Source: Calothrix sp. PCC 7716 | Lineage (GTDB): Bacteria; Cyanobacteriota; Cyanobacteriia; Cyanobacteriales; Nostocaceae | Assembly: GCF_019977735.1 (NCBI RefSeq) | Contig: NZ_AP025018.1 | Coordinates: 2,728,001-2,792,000, forward strand | DNA length: 64,000 bases | Reading direction: 5' to 3' | Shown: positions 36,209 to 46,780 of the stretch, in pieces | Position numbering within the stretch: position 1 is the stretch's first letter | Layout of the letters: every line of letters begins with the position of its first letter | Made by a program: the position numbers and the translations under genes | The notes under the pieces: generated by a model | The model's input: only the letters and a program-made list of their open reading frames with translations | Told to the model about the DNA's origin: nothing | Database searches by the model: none

Positions 36209-37480
36209 ATGATTAGTGTTAAATCTTTATCTACCAAAGTCACCCAAGCCACAAACGGGCTAATGTTTCCTGCTACGATGTGGTTTGTAAGTCGTACATT
36301 GATATTAGTGGCAATGCTGCTAGTGGCGCCATTATTACCAGCACCACATAAAGGAGTTGCCGCAACATTTGGGTTAGGAGTCTTTTCAGGTTGGGATAGT
36401 ATACATTACTATAATATTGCAACTTCAGGATACCATTACATCAACGGCAAAGGTAATGTAGTATTTTTTCCTCTTTATTCGTTGGCAGCGCGCGCGCTAA
36501 TGAGTATCGGCTTATCTTTTGAAGTTGCGTGTGTATTAATTAGTAACCTAGCATTTTTGCTATTTTTATACGTATTGTATCTTTGGCTATATCAATATCA
36601 AGGTGAAAAAGTCGCACGTTGGACAGTTGCACTTGCTGCGTTATTTCCATTATCAATATTCACAGCAACAATATATACAGAGGCATTATATTTATTACTT
36701 AGTACAGCAGCATTGCGAGCATTTGACCAAAATAAATATACTCAAACGGCAATATTCGGCGCCTTAGCAACAGCAACACGTCCAACAGGGCTAGCATTAA
36801 TACCAGGGTTTTTATTAGCAGCATGGAAACAAAATAAATTACCCAAAGCTTACATAGCAGGACTTTTAACAAGTATAGGAGTAGTTAGTTTCAGTATTTA
36901 CTGTGCCGTACAGCATGGAGACCCGCTTGCATTTATTCATGCTCAAAAAGCTTGGCGCCCAAACCCAGGTTTTGACTGGCAGACATGGTGGAAAATGCTA
37001 ATGCAAATTACCGTGGGAATAAGGAATTATAAACACGGTGGAATCAAAGACATTACCCATCCTTTGATATTTTTAATTATAGTAGGATGTGGTTATTTGC
37101 TGTGGCGCCATCGAAATAAATTAAGTACAGCAAAAGTAGATTATAGTTTTGGCGTATTATTCTTGGCTTTATGGCTACTGGCAGGAGACCCCGTAATAAA
37201 CACTTCAGTGTTTATCATAAGTACTTTCTTACTTTGGCACTACCGCAATGAATTAACCCCTGTAACGTTATTTTATGGTTTATTGGGAATGGCAATGCTG
37301 TTATTATCAGGTGGAACTATCTCACTTTCGCGTCTTGTTTACGGTATTGTTCCCACAATAATCGTATATGGAATTTTTATCGCGCGTAACCCTCGTTGGG
37401 GCTACATGAGTATAAGCTTTTTCACAGTACTATTATTTATTTTCAGCATACGTTTTGCACAAGACCTATGGGTTGGCTAA
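36209..37480 (+). CDS. PIG-V/Gpi18-like mannosyltransferase
   Basis: 423-residue polytopic protein with about ten to eleven helices. The first loop carries FSGWDSIHYYNIATSGYHY, matching the conserved W-D-x-x-H/W-Y-x-x-I-A-x-x-G-Y of bacterial PIG-V relatives, then VVFFPLYSLAARAL. These are dolichol- or polyprenyl-phosphate-sugar dependent GT-C enzymes acting outside the membrane. The glycan target is unknown. It follows dnaG by 49 bases and might share its transcript. Confidence 0.8.
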   Translation: MISVKSLSTKVTQATNGLMFPATMWFVSRTLILVAMLLVAPLLPAPHKGVAATFGLGVFSGWDSIHYYNIATSGYHYINGKGNVVFFPLYSLAARALMSIGLSFEVACVLISNLAFLLFLYVLYLWLYQYQGEKVARWTVALAALFPLSIFTATIYTEALYLLLSTAALRAFDQNKYTQTAIFGALATATRPTGLALIPGFLLAAWKQNKLPKAYIAGLLTSIGVVSFSIYCAVQHGDPLAFIHAQKAWRPNPGFDWQTWWKMLMQITVGIRNYKHGGIKDITHPLIFLIIVGCGYLLWRHRNKLSTAKVDYSFGVLFLALWLLAGDPVINTSVFIISTFLLWHYRNELTPVTLFYGLLGMAMLLLSGGTISLSRLVYGIVPTIIVYGIFIARNPRWGYMSISFFTVLLFIFSIRFAQDLWVG

Positions 37481-37485
37481 TGGCA

Positions 37486-37549
37486 ACGGATGTAACGGAT
37501 GTAACGGATGTATACAATAAACGGGTAAAAGTAACGGATGTAGGCGAGT
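37486..37549. repeat. ACGGATGTA 9-bp tandem repeat
   Basis: Three tandem units of ACGGATGTA start 6 bases after the PIG-V-like stop codon, with a fourth unit after a short gap (GTAACGGATGTAGG near 37531). Confidence 0.8.
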
Positions 37550-37561
37550 TTTGGGAAGATT

Positions 37562-37807
37562 TTAAGAAATTTGTGAGCTACACTTAATTTCTGAAGCCGT
37601 GTAACTGCAAAACCAAGCTAGAGAATCAACGTCATCATAAAAGAAAGCAGTAATCGCACACTGTAGTAATTCCCAAACTATATTTGAAGGATAGTGCTTG
37701 TATATCGTATCAAGGGCTTCTGGGTTTCTTTGCCTACAATATAAAAGAAACTTTTCTACAAGTTCTTCTGATTCTGCTCGTAAAGCTTGATTAATTTCTT
37801 GAGACAT
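37562..37807 (-). CDS. Hypothetical protein (81 aa)
   Basis: A short soluble protein beginning MSQEINQALRAESEELVEKF. Helical, with two Cys and several aromatic residues (ELLQCAITAFFYDDVDSLAW). No recognised domain. ATG at 37807. It is flanked on both sides by tandem repeats. Composition is ordinary for the genome, so it may be real, but without homologs in memory the call is tentative. Confidence 0.5.
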   Translation of the reverse strand: MSQEINQALRAESEELVEKFLLYCRQRNPEALDTIYKHYPSNIVWELLQCAITAFFYDDVDSLAWFCSYTASEIKCSSQIS

Positions 37808-37875
37808 ATCGGTATATATATCGTATTAATTAATTAATTATATGCTTCGATTAATCACAAGCACCAGTATTGTTG

Positions 37876-37968
37876 TTACTCAGCACTCAGCACTCAGCAC
37901 TCAGCACTCAGCACTCAACACACAGCACTCAGCACTCAACACACAGCACTCAGCACTCAGCACTTTCT
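37876..37968. repeat. CAGCACT heptamer tandem repeat (STRR type)
   Basis: About twelve units of CTCAGCA with variants CTCAACA and CACAGCA, ending with CTTTCTAC. On the minus strand the ribBA stop TAG is the start of the unit TAGAAAGTGCTGAG. The family recurs behind htpG (55272) and the amidase (32648). Confidence 0.9.
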
Positions 37969-39652
37969 ACTTTGTAAAGCTATAAATTTTCTGTGTTTGT
38001 AACTGTTCGTGACAAACTGAGGAAGGCGCCGTAGTTCCAACATCAAAAACTTCTCGGTCTAGTTGTACCTGTAGGTTGCTAAGTGGGTCAACACCAGGGG
38101 AAACTAAAAACTCTAGCTTTTCGATGTAAGGTAAATCTATTAAGTTATCTAATATTTGGCTTACAGCTTGTATATAAGGATGACCTGTTTGAGAGTACCA
38201 GTCTGCTGCTGCCATACCAGGTTGGTCAAAACCTAGGTGTACTGCTAACGATGGTTTATCAAACAGTGCTATCGCTAATGGACGCGCGTCTTCTTGCAAT
38301 AATAAGTCGTGGGTTTTTGCTAAATATCTTAGTTTCTCTAATCTTTCGTATCTATCAGTCACACATTGTGGGTCGTCTTTCCAATGTATTGCTACTGTTA
38401 ATAAATAGGTTTGCAGAAGCATATGACCCAGTTTCTCGGCTTTTGTGCTTAAGTAATAAGAGTTATAGTCGTTTGCTTCGATTAACAACGGTACTCGGTC
38501 TACAATTTCTAAATCGTAACCTTTTAAGCCAGCAATTTTACGGGGATTATTTGTAATTAAACGTATCTGGTGTAAACCTAAATCCATAAGAATTTGGGCG
38601 CCCATTCCATAGTCACGCAAATCAGCAGGAAAACCCAAACGCTTGTTAGCTTCGACTGTATCTAAGCCCATATCCTGCAATGAGTAAGCTTTGAGTTTAT
38701 TAATTAACCCAATACCTCGACCTTCTTGGCGTAGGTATACAACAACACCTTTACCTGCACTTTCAATCATCTTGAGTGCGGCTTGAAGCTGCATTCTACA
38801 GTCACAACGTAGTGAACCTAGTGCATCACCTGTGAGACATTCTGAGTGCATTCGTACCATTACTGGTTCATCAACAAAAGTGCTAGGGTCGCCTTTAACA
38901 ATGGCAACGTGTTCTGTATTGTTAAGAATATAGCGGTAGCCGTAAATATTAAACTGACCAAAACTTGAAGGTAGTTTGGTAACAGTTTCGCGAACAATTA
39001 AACGGTCGTGCTGTAAGCGGTAACTAATTAAATCGGCAATACTAATAATTTTTAGGTTATGCTGCTTGGCGTATTCGATTAATTCAGGTAATCGTGCCAT
39101 CGAACCATTACGGTTTTGGATTTCACAAATTACACCAGCAGGATACAAACCAGCTAACCGAGCTAGATCTACTGCTGCTTCGGTGTGACCTGCACGTTTG
39201 AGAACTCCGCCTTCTTTTGCCCGTAATGGGAAAATGTGACCAGGGCGCCGTAAGTCTTCTGGTTTAGTTGCCGGGTTTAAAGCTACTTGAATAGTTCTGG
39301 CACGGTCTTCGGCGGAAATACCAGTAGTAACACCTAAATTAGGACCTGCATCGATACTAACTGTGAATGCAGTTTGATTAGTATCTGTAATATTCCGTAC
39401 CATCAAAGGCAAATCGAGTTCATCGAGACGCTCACCCATCATTGCCAAACAAATCAAACCGCGCGCTTCGACAGCCATAAAATTAATGGTGTCAGGTGTG
39501 GCAAATTGAGCGGCGCAAATTAAATCACCCTCGTTTTCGCGGTTCTCGTCATCAACCACAACGATAGAACGACCAGCTTTTAAGTCAGCTAGGGCGGCAT
39601 TAATCGGGTCAAATCTAAATTCAGTAGCTAGTTCTTCTTGATGCTGCGACAC
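37967..39652 (-). CDS. ribBA: Bifunctional DHBP synthase/GTP cyclohydrolase II
   Basis: Catalyses the two entry reactions of riboflavin synthesis: ribulose 5-phosphate to dihydroxybutanone phosphate, and GTP to the pyrimidine precursor. N-terminal RibB with [14 protein letters not shown] and [20 protein letters not shown]; central RibA with zinc cysteines in [17 protein letters not shown] and RQEGRGIGL. About 140 extra C-terminal residues after the RibA core ([15 protein letters not shown] onward) are typical of cyanobacterial forms. There is no ATG; I prefer GTG 39652 (MSQHQEEL), with TTG 39676 as alternative. Divergent from argC. Confidence 0.93.
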   Translation of the reverse strand: MSQHQEELATEFRFDPINAALADLKAGRSIVVVDDENRENEGDLICAAQFATPDTINFMAVEARGLICLAMMGERLDELDLPLMVRNITDTNQTAFTVSIDAGPNLGVTTGISAEDRARTIQVALNPATKPEDLRRPGHIFPLRAKEGGVLKRAGHTEAAVDLARLAGLYPAGVICEIQNRNGSMARLPELIEYAKQHNLKIISIADLISYRLQHDRLIVRETVTKLPSSFGQFNIYGYRYILNNTEHVAIVKGDPSTFVDEPVMVRMHSECLTGDALGSLRCDCRMQLQAALKMIESAGKGVVVYLRQEGRGIGLINKLKAYSLQDMGLDTVEANKRLGFPADLRDYGMGAQILMDLGLHQIRLITNNPRKIAGLKGYDLEIVDRVPLLIEANDYNSYYLSTKAEKLGHMLLQTYLLTVAIHWKDDPQCVTDRYERLEKLRYLAKTHDLLLQEDARPLAIALFDKPSLAVHLGFDQPGMAAADWYSQTGHPYIQAVSQILDNLIDLPYIEKLEFLVSPGVDPLSNLQVQLDREVFDVGTTAPSSVCHEQLQTQKIYSFTK

Positions 39653-39823
39653 AAATGTTAATAAACCTGCGACCAATCGTAAATATCATTGTAGCTTATG
39701 ATGTTAACTCACGAGCAAATTATTCGCGCTTCTCGTTCTCGATTCGCACTGTTTGCGTTTTAATACTAGAGTAAGTTTTTGACTAAACAGCAAATTACAA
39801 AAACAGATAAGGATTTTGATATT

Positions 39824-40882
39824 ATGGGTAATTCTAGGCGCGTAAGAGTTGGGATAGTTGGCGCGTCCGGTTATGGCGGAGTTCAGCTAGTGCGATTGTT
39901 AATAGACCACCCAGATGTAGAGGTAGTGTACATGGGGGGTGATAGCACTACTGGTAAAAAATTTGCGGATATTTACCCGCACTTAGCACACGCAATTAAC
40001 TTGACAGTTGAGAAGGTAGACCCAGAAGTTATTGCAGAACGTTGTGAAGTAGTCTTTCTTTCAGTTCCCAATGGTTTAGCTTGCCAAATGGCGCCTATAC
40101 TCTTGGCAAAAGGATGTAAAGTATTAGACTTAAGCGCCGACTATAGATTTACTAATTTATCAACATACTCAGCGTGGTATGGCAAAGAACGAAGCGACAA
40201 CGAAACAGCATCAAAAGCCGTATATGGCTTACCAGAACTATACCGCGACCGTATAGCAGAAGCCCAACTAGTAGGATGTCCTGGTTGCTATCCAACAGCG
40301 AGCTTACTGGCCCTTTCACCACTACTTAAACAAGGATTAATAGTACCTGAAACAGCCATTATTGACGCAAAATCTGGCACATCAGGTGGAGGACGCGAAG
40401 CCAAGGTTAACATGTTACTAGCAGAAGCAGATAACTCAATAGCAGCATACGCTGTAGCAAAACACCGTCACACCCCAGAAATTGAACAAATTTGTAGCGA
40501 ACTAGCAGGACACGAAGTAACAGTCCAATTTACACCGCACTTAGTACCAATGGTGCGCGGCATCCTCTCCACCGTCTACGCAAACCTACGTGACCCAGGA
40601 TTAGTACGTGACGACTTAATCACCATTTACCGCGCGTTCTACCGTAACTCCCCGTGGGTAAAAATTTGTGACGCCGACACATACCCCCAAACAAAATGGG
40701 CATGTGGTAGTAACCTTTGCTACATAGGTATAGAAGTAGACACCCGCACCGGACGAATTATTGTAATGTCCGTCATCGACAACTTAATTAAAGGACAAGC
40801 AGGACAAGCAGTTCAATGCATGAACCTTATGATGGGCTGGGATGAAACATTAGGACTACCCAAACTAGGCTTCTACCCCTAA
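39824..40882 (+). CDS. argC: N-acetyl-gamma-glutamyl-phosphate reductase
   Basis: 352 residues; reduces N-acetylglutamyl phosphate to the semialdehyde in arginine synthesis. Rossmann motif [20 protein letters not shown] at 7-26; catalytic Cys in [23 protein letters not shown] and the C-terminal HTPEIEQI are conserved. A TTG at 39779 would add 15 residues; ATG 39824 has AAGGA about 10 bases upstream and fits the family N-terminus [10 protein letters not shown]. No other arginine genes nearby. Confidence 0.95.
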   Translation: MGNSRRVRVGIVGASGYGGVQLVRLLIDHPDVEVVYMGGDSTTGKKFADIYPHLAHAINLTVEKVDPEVIAERCEVVFLSVPNGLACQMAPILLAKGCKVLDLSADYRFTNLSTYSAWYGKERSDNETASKAVYGLPELYRDRIAEAQLVGCPGCYPTASLLALSPLLKQGLIVPETAIIDAKSGTSGGGREAKVNMLLAEADNSIAAYAVAKHRHTPEIEQICSELAGHEVTVQFTPHLVPMVRGILSTVYANLRDPGLVRDDLITIYRAFYRNSPWVKICDADTYPQTKWACGSNLCYIGIEVDTRTGRIIVMSVIDNLIKGQAGQAVQCMNLMMGWDETLGLPKLGFYP

Positions 40883-40890
40883 CTTTAAAA

Positions 40891-40936
40891 TCTCTTGTGG
40901 CACACTCTTGTGGCACAGGCATCCCTGCCTGTGCAA
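40891..40936. repeat. CTTGTGGCACAGGCATCC hairpin repeat
   Basis: TCTTGTGGCACAC is a partial duplicate of the leading words CTCTTGTGGCACAGG. The hairpin GCACAGGCA (40913-40921)/TGCCTGTGC (40926-40934) follows. It starts 9 bases after the argC stop. Confidence 0.8.
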
Positions 40937-40998
40937 CCCAACAATCCTTACAACTAATTCTAATACTTATTTTAATATTAGTAAAAATAATAGTTATT

Positions 40999-41522
40999 GT
41001 TGACCTGAAATTACTAACAGAAGAACAACTTATACTTAGTAAAATTGAAACAATACAAAGCCAGATGCAGGAACCATCAACTGATAATACAAGACTTGAA
41101 AAACTTCATTTGAACAACGAAAACCTTCTAAAGCAATACCGCGAACTGGTAGACAAAATCCGTACTAATAGCCCACAATATGCATCAATTCAATATCCTC
41201 AACCTTTAGAACTAAAGCAAATTCAGCAACAGTTAGATAAAGACAGTATTCTTTAGGTGCAAACCGCAGTTATCTTTGGGCTGTTACACTTAACTCTTTC
41301 CATACATATGAACTGCCTAAACGCTCAGAAATAGAATCTTCTGCTGAAGAATTTCGTAGCAGTATAACAGATTTACTTTCTGTGAGTGAACCAGCCAAAG
41401 CGCGAAAGTTAAATAAACTTAGCCAGCTTATTATGGCGCCTGTTGCAGACAAATTAGCTAAAAAACGATTAGCTATTGTCGCTGATGGAGTTTTACAAAG
41501 TATACCTTTTGCAGCATCATCT
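40999..41522 (+). pseudogene. CHAT-domain protein remnant
   Basis: Two frames carry consecutive parts of a TPR/CHAT-type protein. Frame one gives NLLKQYRELVDKIRTNSPQY and IQYPQPLELKQIQQQLDKDS, ending TAG at 41254-41256. After a small deletion and frame change, GANRSYLWAVTLNSFHTYEL, EFRSSITDLLSVSEPAKARK and LAIVADGVLQSIPFAA follow. In intact CHAT proteins these segments are contiguous just before the caspase-like domain. The His/Cys catalytic part is missing: the frame ends where an aspartic-protease-like fragment begins. Confidence 0.75.
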
Positions 41523-41781
41523 ATATTTACCAGCAGATATTATTGCTAGGTTGGGTTTACCGTTGGCAGAAGAAATGGAAGTTGAAACTGCGACTGGAAT
41601 TGAAACAGTACGTATTTTTCAAAGTGCCACTTTAGCACTGAAAGGACGAGAAACTCAATCTCGCTGTATTGAGTTACCTGAAGGTGAAAGCGCAATTGTA
41701 GGTTTAATACCGCTTGAGAAGTTGAGATTGAAACTTGATGTAGAAAATCAGCAGTTAGTTGAGGTTCTTGCGCGTATTTAA
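41518..41781 (+). pseudogene. N-terminally truncated clan AA aspartic protease-like fragment
   Basis: Coding similarity begins at LYLPADIIARLGLPLAEEME and continues ETATGIETVRIFQSATLALK to LRLKLDVENQQLVEVL. It is clearly paralogous to the next gene, but everything before the LP(A)D segment, including the place of the DTG catalytic motif, is replaced by CHAT-remnant sequence. A start codon in another frame at 41476 would give an artificial N-terminus, so I treat it as a fragment. Confidence 0.65.
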
Positions 41782-41800
41782 CAATATATAGGAAATTAAA

Positions 41801-42217
41801 ATGACTATACCAACTAAAAATACAGAAAATTTTACTACTACAGTCACTTTAACAAATTCTGTAGATGAAATATTAGCAGAATACGCTAATATGCCATCTG
41901 AACAAATTCGTTCTGTGACTATAGAAAATGTTATAGTTTGTGTACGCATTAACCGTTTGTGTTTACCCGCAGATGTTGTTGCTAAGTTGGGTTTAACGTT
42001 TGAAAAAGAAGTAGAAGTTCAAACTGCGACAGGAGTTAGAACATTGCGCCTTTTTAATGATTTAGTTTTAACAGTGCAAGGAAGAAACGCATACTCTCGC
42101 TGTATTGAGTTGCCTGAAGGAGAAAGCGCTATTTTGGGTTTGATACCACTCGAAGAGTTGAGATTGAGACCTGATGAGGACAGTCAGCAGTTAATTGAGG
42201 TAATGGATAGGGCTTAA
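41801..42217 (+). CDS. Clan AA aspartic protease-like protein lacking the DTG motif
   Basis: 138 residues. The C-terminal 95 residues follow a retropepsin-like family common in cyanobacteria: RLCLPADVVAKLGLTFEKEV, TATGVRTLRLFNDLVLTVQG, CIELPEGESAILGLIPLEEL. Family members have a catalytic DTGA just before the LCLP segment; here the aligned residues read IENVIVCVRINRLCLP, so the catalytic Asp is gone. It is therefore predicted to be inactive as a protease, either a pseudoenzyme or a decaying gene. ATG at 41801 with GGAAAT upstream; 19 bases after the truncated paralog. Confidence 0.7.
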   Translation: MTIPTKNTENFTTTVTLTNSVDEILAEYANMPSEQIRSVTIENVIVCVRINRLCLPADVVAKLGLTFEKEVEVQTATGVRTLRLFNDLVLTVQGRNAYSRCIELPEGESAILGLIPLEELRLRPDEDSQQLIEVMDRA

Positions 42218-42239
42218 TAGTTTAAAGACTATTTTATGA

Positions 42240-42258
42240 AACAGCCTGGAAGGCTGTT
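42240..42258. repeat. AACAGCCT/AGGCTGTT hairpin between convergent genes
   Basis: An 8-bp perfect stem with a 3-base loop between the protease-like gene and eno, followed by CCACAAGAA, a reversed trace of the CTTGTGG repeats. It may terminate both transcripts, but neither side has a T-run. Confidence 0.6.
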
Positions 42259-42281
42259 CCACAAGAATAGAGAATAAATGC

Positions 42282-43601
<1,320 letters not shown>

Positions 43602-43715
43602 CTACATGAAGCGCTAACAGTAAACAGTTATTGGGCAGCCCGACAATTTAGCATAGAACGAGTGTGAGTCTTCTAGTAAATCCATGCCAAAGAAATAATA
43701 CAGAACAAACGGAAA

Positions 43716-44354
43716 ATGACTCAATACCAACAAAAAAATCATCCATATTTGTCACAGTCTGAAATTCCGCATGGTTATCTCAACATCATGGGGTATGTAA
43801 ATGCATCCGAGGTAAATGGGCCTGGTTCGCGCGCAGTTGTTTGGGTGCAGGGGTGTACGCGCGAGTGTCCGGGTTGTTTTAATGAAGCTTCTTGGTCATT
43901 TGAGGTAAATCAACTCCTAACTGTAGATAACCTGGCAGAAAAAATCTTCGCTGACTCTCGTAACCAAGGAGTCACGTTTTCTGGTGGAGAACCCTTCTGG
44001 CAAGCTTCTGCACTGTCTAACTTAGCCAAAAAAGTCAAAGCAGCAGGTTTAAACGTTATGTCTTTTACTGGCTTTACCCTAGAGCAACTCCAATCTGATT
44101 ATGCACCACATGGCGCCAAAGACTTGTTAACACAACTTGATATTTTGGTCGATGGCGCCTACTTAGAGGAGTTAGCGGTGAACTCTCCTAATTCTCCGGT
44201 TTCTTCGAGTAACCAGCGAGTCCATGTTTTTAACCCAGCGCTCTCTGACAAAATTAATTGGGCTAGCGACCAGCTTGAAGTTCATATTTTTAAGGATGGT
44301 AGCCGCTTAATAACTGGTTATCAAGGAGGGTTGGAGCTAACAACAGGAGAATAA
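43716..44354 (+). CDS. NrdG-like radical SAM activating protein
   Basis: 212 residues with the short 4Fe-4S radical SAM fold of anaerobic ribonucleotide reductase activases. The cluster motif is QGCTRECPGCFNEASW (C-x3-C-x2-C), preceded by SEVNGPGSRAVVWVQG; GVTFSGGEPFWQ is the SAM-binding GGE motif. No class III reductase gene (nrdD) lies nearby, so it may act on another glycyl-radical enzyme or a partner elsewhere. An insert AVNSPNSPVSSSNQ near 168-180 is low-complexity. ATG at 43716. Confidence 0.85.
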   Translation: MTQYQQKNHPYLSQSEIPHGYLNIMGYVNASEVNGPGSRAVVWVQGCTRECPGCFNEASWSFEVNQLLTVDNLAEKIFADSRNQGVTFSGGEPFWQASALSNLAKKVKAAGLNVMSFTGFTLEQLQSDYAPHGAKDLLTQLDILVDGAYLEELAVNSPNSPVSSSNQRVHVFNPALSDKINWASDQLEVHIFKDGSRLITGYQGGLELTTGE

Positions 44355-44356
44355 GT

Positions 44357-44436
44357 ATGGTGGGCAGTGAACCAGTTGGCGCGTCTCGGTTTCCGTGTGC
44401 GTCAAACTGGTGAACCCGGAGGGTGCCCACCTTACT
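44357..44436. repeat. GGTGGGCA palindrome split by a nested repeat
   Basis: GGTGGGCAGTG (44361-44371) and GTGCCCACC (44422-44431) are the two halves of the GGTGGGCAGTGCCCACC palindrome. Between them lies about 50 bases, including GCGTCTCGGTTTCCGTGTGC and CTGGTGAACCCGGAGGG, which looks like a different dispersed cyanobacterial repeat, with CCAGTT/AACTGG at its edges. It begins 3 bases after a stop codon. Confidence 0.75.
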
Positions 44437-44551
44437 GTTACATCCGTTGCCAACGAGCCATTACCAAAAGCTATACTATACTAGGTATAGATATCAAATT
44501 TTATACCATTAACTCAAAACGCTACGACAAAACCGTTTCAATAATTCTAGT

Positions 44552-45433
44552 GTGAGGAATATGGTTTCAGTTTCATTTTCAAAATATTTAGCAAGTGCAG
44601 TAAGTATAATTGCTATAAGCTTTGGATTTATTGGTTACAGTAATGCAGCACCTACGCACTCGCGAGTTCCAGCGAGTCTATTTATAGCGTCGTCGTCAAA
44701 ACCTGCAACGGCAACTTCTTCTCAATTAGATTTACCGCTACTAATTAAAACAGGAGAAAGTTTTTTTAAAGGTAGTAATTATCAAACTGTATCAGAAATG
44801 CAGTTAAGAGGAGCCAAGCAAAATACAGATGTTACCTTTTATATACAAGCCAAAACTACAGTCAATTCGACGAATCAATTTAGGTCAGAAATTGCCTTTA
44901 CTCAAGATGGTAAACCAAGCAAAGAATCAGCAGTTGTAGTTTCTGATGGTAAACAAGTTTACATATATAGACCTGATTTGAAACAATACAGTGTAATTTC
45001 ATTTCAAGCATTTAATAAGTCAGATGATTCGTTTTTAATTGGTCTTTCTTCTTCGTTTTTCCTTGAATTTGCCAATAATATGGGTAAATATATTGCTAGC
45101 GGCGCCTTATCTCAACCAGAAGTTATCAAAGAAATTAGCACAGCAGCAAATCAAGCAATTCAAGGAGAAACACGTGACATTGAAGGCAAGCAAACATACG
45201 TGTATTCATTCAACGACCCCAAACAAGGATATACTATAAGTGCTTTCGTTAACCCACAACTAGCCAACCTCGAACAAATGCAAATTGTTGGCAAAGATGA
45301 TGGTTTAGATATTGCAATAATTGAAAAAATCCAACAGCGCACCGAAGTCAAAAATCTGGCGCCGCAAACCTTCAAATTTACACCTCCTAAAGGCACCAAA
45401 AAAGTAAAATCCCTATCAATTAGCCCGTTCTAA
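44552..45433 (+). CDS. Exported DUF2092/LolA-like protein
   Basis: 293 residues. Signal peptide-like start (SKYLASAVSIIAISFGFIGYSNA), probably cut after SNA. The mature part alternates beta strands typical of the LolA/LppX-like fold: LRGAKQNTDVTFYIQAKTTV, QFRSEIAFTQDGKPSKES, VVVSDGKQVYIYRPDLKQYS. I assign it to the DUF2092 family from memory. It may bind a lipid or hydrophobic ligand in the periplasm (inference). Start either GTG 44552 or ATG 44561; neither has a well-spaced ribosome binding site. Confidence 0.78.
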   Translation: MRNMVSVSFSKYLASAVSIIAISFGFIGYSNAAPTHSRVPASLFIASSSKPATATSSQLDLPLLIKTGESFFKGSNYQTVSEMQLRGAKQNTDVTFYIQAKTTVNSTNQFRSEIAFTQDGKPSKESAVVVSDGKQVYIYRPDLKQYSVISFQAFNKSDDSFLIGLSSSFFLEFANNMGKYIASGALSQPEVIKEISTAANQAIQGETRDIEGKQTYVYSFNDPKQGYTISAFVNPQLANLEQMQIVGKDDGLDIAIIEKIQQRTEVKNLAPQTFKFTPPKGTKKVKSLSISPF

Positions 45434-45475
45434 TATCAGCTTCAAACATTTGATGCGCGAATAACGATCAATAAA

Positions 45476-45511
45476 ACTCTTGTGGGATGGGCATCGCAAG
45501 CCCCGTCCCTT
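45476..45511. repeat. CTCTTGTGGGATGGGCATC repeat
   Basis: CTCTTGTGGGATGGGCATC followed by GCAAGCCCCGTCCC, a diverged member of the TGGGATGGGCATCC...GGATGCCC-type family, in the spacer between two convergent genes. Confidence 0.75.
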
Positions 45512-45558
45512 CATACAAAATAATTACTTTACATTCCCACAGCAGGCACACATTACTA

Positions 45559-46008
45559 TTATTCTAACGAAATCAAATTGATTAAATTAGAAAACCGCTT
45601 AAAGTCGCTTACATTGTGTGTAATTAGCTGAGGAATATCATAAGCCAGCATTGTCGCAACAATATTAGCATCGTGAATTTGCCTACCCCCAACAGTATAT
45701 TTTTGAAGTAAATCTAATAAATTTTGGGTAACTTCAAAATTATCTTCTGCAACTAAAAATTGGTTTTGAAAGTCTTCGACGTCTTTTTTAAGAGCTCCAG
45801 GTGATAAAGCAATAGTAAAATTTTGTGGACGACTAAGGGTTGCTAGGTACTCTCGCAGAACTTGCCTGCTAATCCATAAATTATTACCAGCAGCACTCAA
45901 TTCTACAAGAGTTTGCCGTGCGATTGCGTGCAAAGGAGCAGTTACTACACTAGCAAAAACAAGTACATTAGTGTCAATAAAAATAGAGTTATTACCTACC
46001 GTCGTCAC
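45559..46008 (-). CDS. PIN-domain toxin-like ribonuclease (VapC type)
   Basis: 149 residues from GTG 46008. Acidic residues of the PIN active site are in SIFIDTNVLVFA (Asp), RQVLREYLATLS (Glu), GRQIHDANIVATML (Asp) and LITHNVSDFKRF (Asp). The start overlaps the end of the antitoxin-like gene by 17 bases, the coupled arrangement of VapBC modules. A longer frame to 46116 would encode a hydrophobic N-terminus inside the antitoxin gene and is unlikely. Such toxins cleave specific RNAs. Confidence 0.85.
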   Translation of the reverse strand: MTTVGNNSIFIDTNVLVFASVVTAPLHAIARQTLVELSAAGNNLWISRQVLREYLATLSRPQNFTIALSPGALKKDVEDFQNQFLVAEDNFEVTQNLLDLLQKYTVGGRQIHDANIVATMLAYDIPQLITHNVSDFKRFSNLINLISLE

Positions 46009-46219
46009 CGTACATATCCTCACGTCGAAGAGAAAGATTAGGGTTCCAAGAACCAAGATCATGCTTAGGAAGATCAAGAAGCGATGACTTGACTTTAGGA
46101 AGTGAGTTTCCTTCAATTACTAAGACAACCTGATACTCTCCAGGAGGCATAGCAACTGGGATATTTACACTCAGTTGACCACTTGTGTCTATTTGTACTT
46201 TGGTTTGAAGAGTTTTCAT
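45992..46219 (-). CDS. Antitoxin partner of the PIN protein
   Basis: 75 residues: an N-terminal beta-rich part (KVQIDTSGQLSVNIPVAMPP, GEYQVVLVIEG) resembling an AbrB-like or small regulatory barrel, followed by a flexible tail (SLRREDMYGDDGR) that could wrap the toxin. Its gene precedes and overlaps the PIN gene. Autoregulation would be expected for this class; no operator is evident by eye. Confidence 0.75.
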   Translation of the reverse strand: MKTLQTKVQIDTSGQLSVNIPVAMPPGEYQVVLVIEGNSLPKVKSSLLDLPKHDLGSWNPNLSLRREDMYGDDGR

Positions 46220-46322
46220 TGTTGGATAACAGTAGATTAGTACTTCTATTTAATCATAAACGATATGATGACATGAAGAAATGCATCTAAAATCTTTATA
46301 TGAAGCTCTAAGGAATGAATTT

Positions 46323-46757
46323 ATGCGTTTACTACACACAATGCTGCGGGTGGGGAATCTTGAAGAGTCGTTAAAGTTTTACTGTAATGTCCTGGGGATG
46401 AAATTACTACGACGAAAGGATTATCCGGGTGGAGAATTTACACTCGCGTTTGTTGGGTATGGTGACGAATCTGATACATCGGTGTTAGAACTAACTTATA
46501 ATTGGGGTAAAGAAAAATATGATTTAGGCGATGCTTATGGTCATATTGCACTTGGGGTGGATGATATTTATGCTACCTGCGATGAAGTTAAAAAGCTTGG
46601 TGGTAAGGTAACGCGCGAACCAGGGCCCATGAAACACGGTTCAACCGTTATTGCATTTATTGAAGACCCCGATGGTTATAAGGTAGAACTAATACAGTTG
46701 GGTACTCAGGGTTCAAAAGCCAAAAATGAAACTAATCAAGAGTTAGTTAATAAATAA
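46323..46757 (+). CDS. gloA: Lactoylglutathione lyase (glyoxalase I)
   Basis: 144 residues; isomerises the methylglyoxal-glutathione adduct. Metal ligands H5 ([19 protein letters not shown]), Glu in [10 protein letters not shown], His in [12 protein letters not shown] and Glu in GYKVELIQL are all present. A GTG- or ATG-type extension to 46281 would add 14 non-family residues; ATG 46323 has AAGGA about 10 bases upstream. Divergent from the toxin-antitoxin pair. Confidence 0.94.
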   Translation: MRLLHTMLRVGNLEESLKFYCNVLGMKLLRRKDYPGGEFTLAFVGYGDESDTSVLELTYNWGKEKYDLGDAYGHIALGVDDIYATCDEVKKLGGKVTREPGPMKHGSTVIAFIEDPDGYKVELIQLGTQGSKAKNETNQELVNK

Positions 46758-46780
46758 TTTTTACATATAGTGCAGGTGTG

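Noticed and set aside
37876-37968. Regular repeats resembling a CRISPR array
   Set aside because: Units are 7-bp heptamers directly abutting with no unique spacers; this is the STRR-type tandem repeat.
40897-41000. Protein start MAHSCGTGIPACATQQ
   Set aside because: These residues are encoded by the CACAGGCATCCCTGCCTGTG repeat; only the later part has CHAT similarity.
43716-44354. Class III ribonucleotide reductase system
   Set aside because: Only the activase-like protein is present; no nrdD lies in the window, so the system cannot be claimed.
45559-46116. Longer PIN protein with a hydrophobic N-terminus
   Set aside because: The extension overlaps most of the antitoxin-like gene and is unlike PIN proteins; GTG 46008 fits better.
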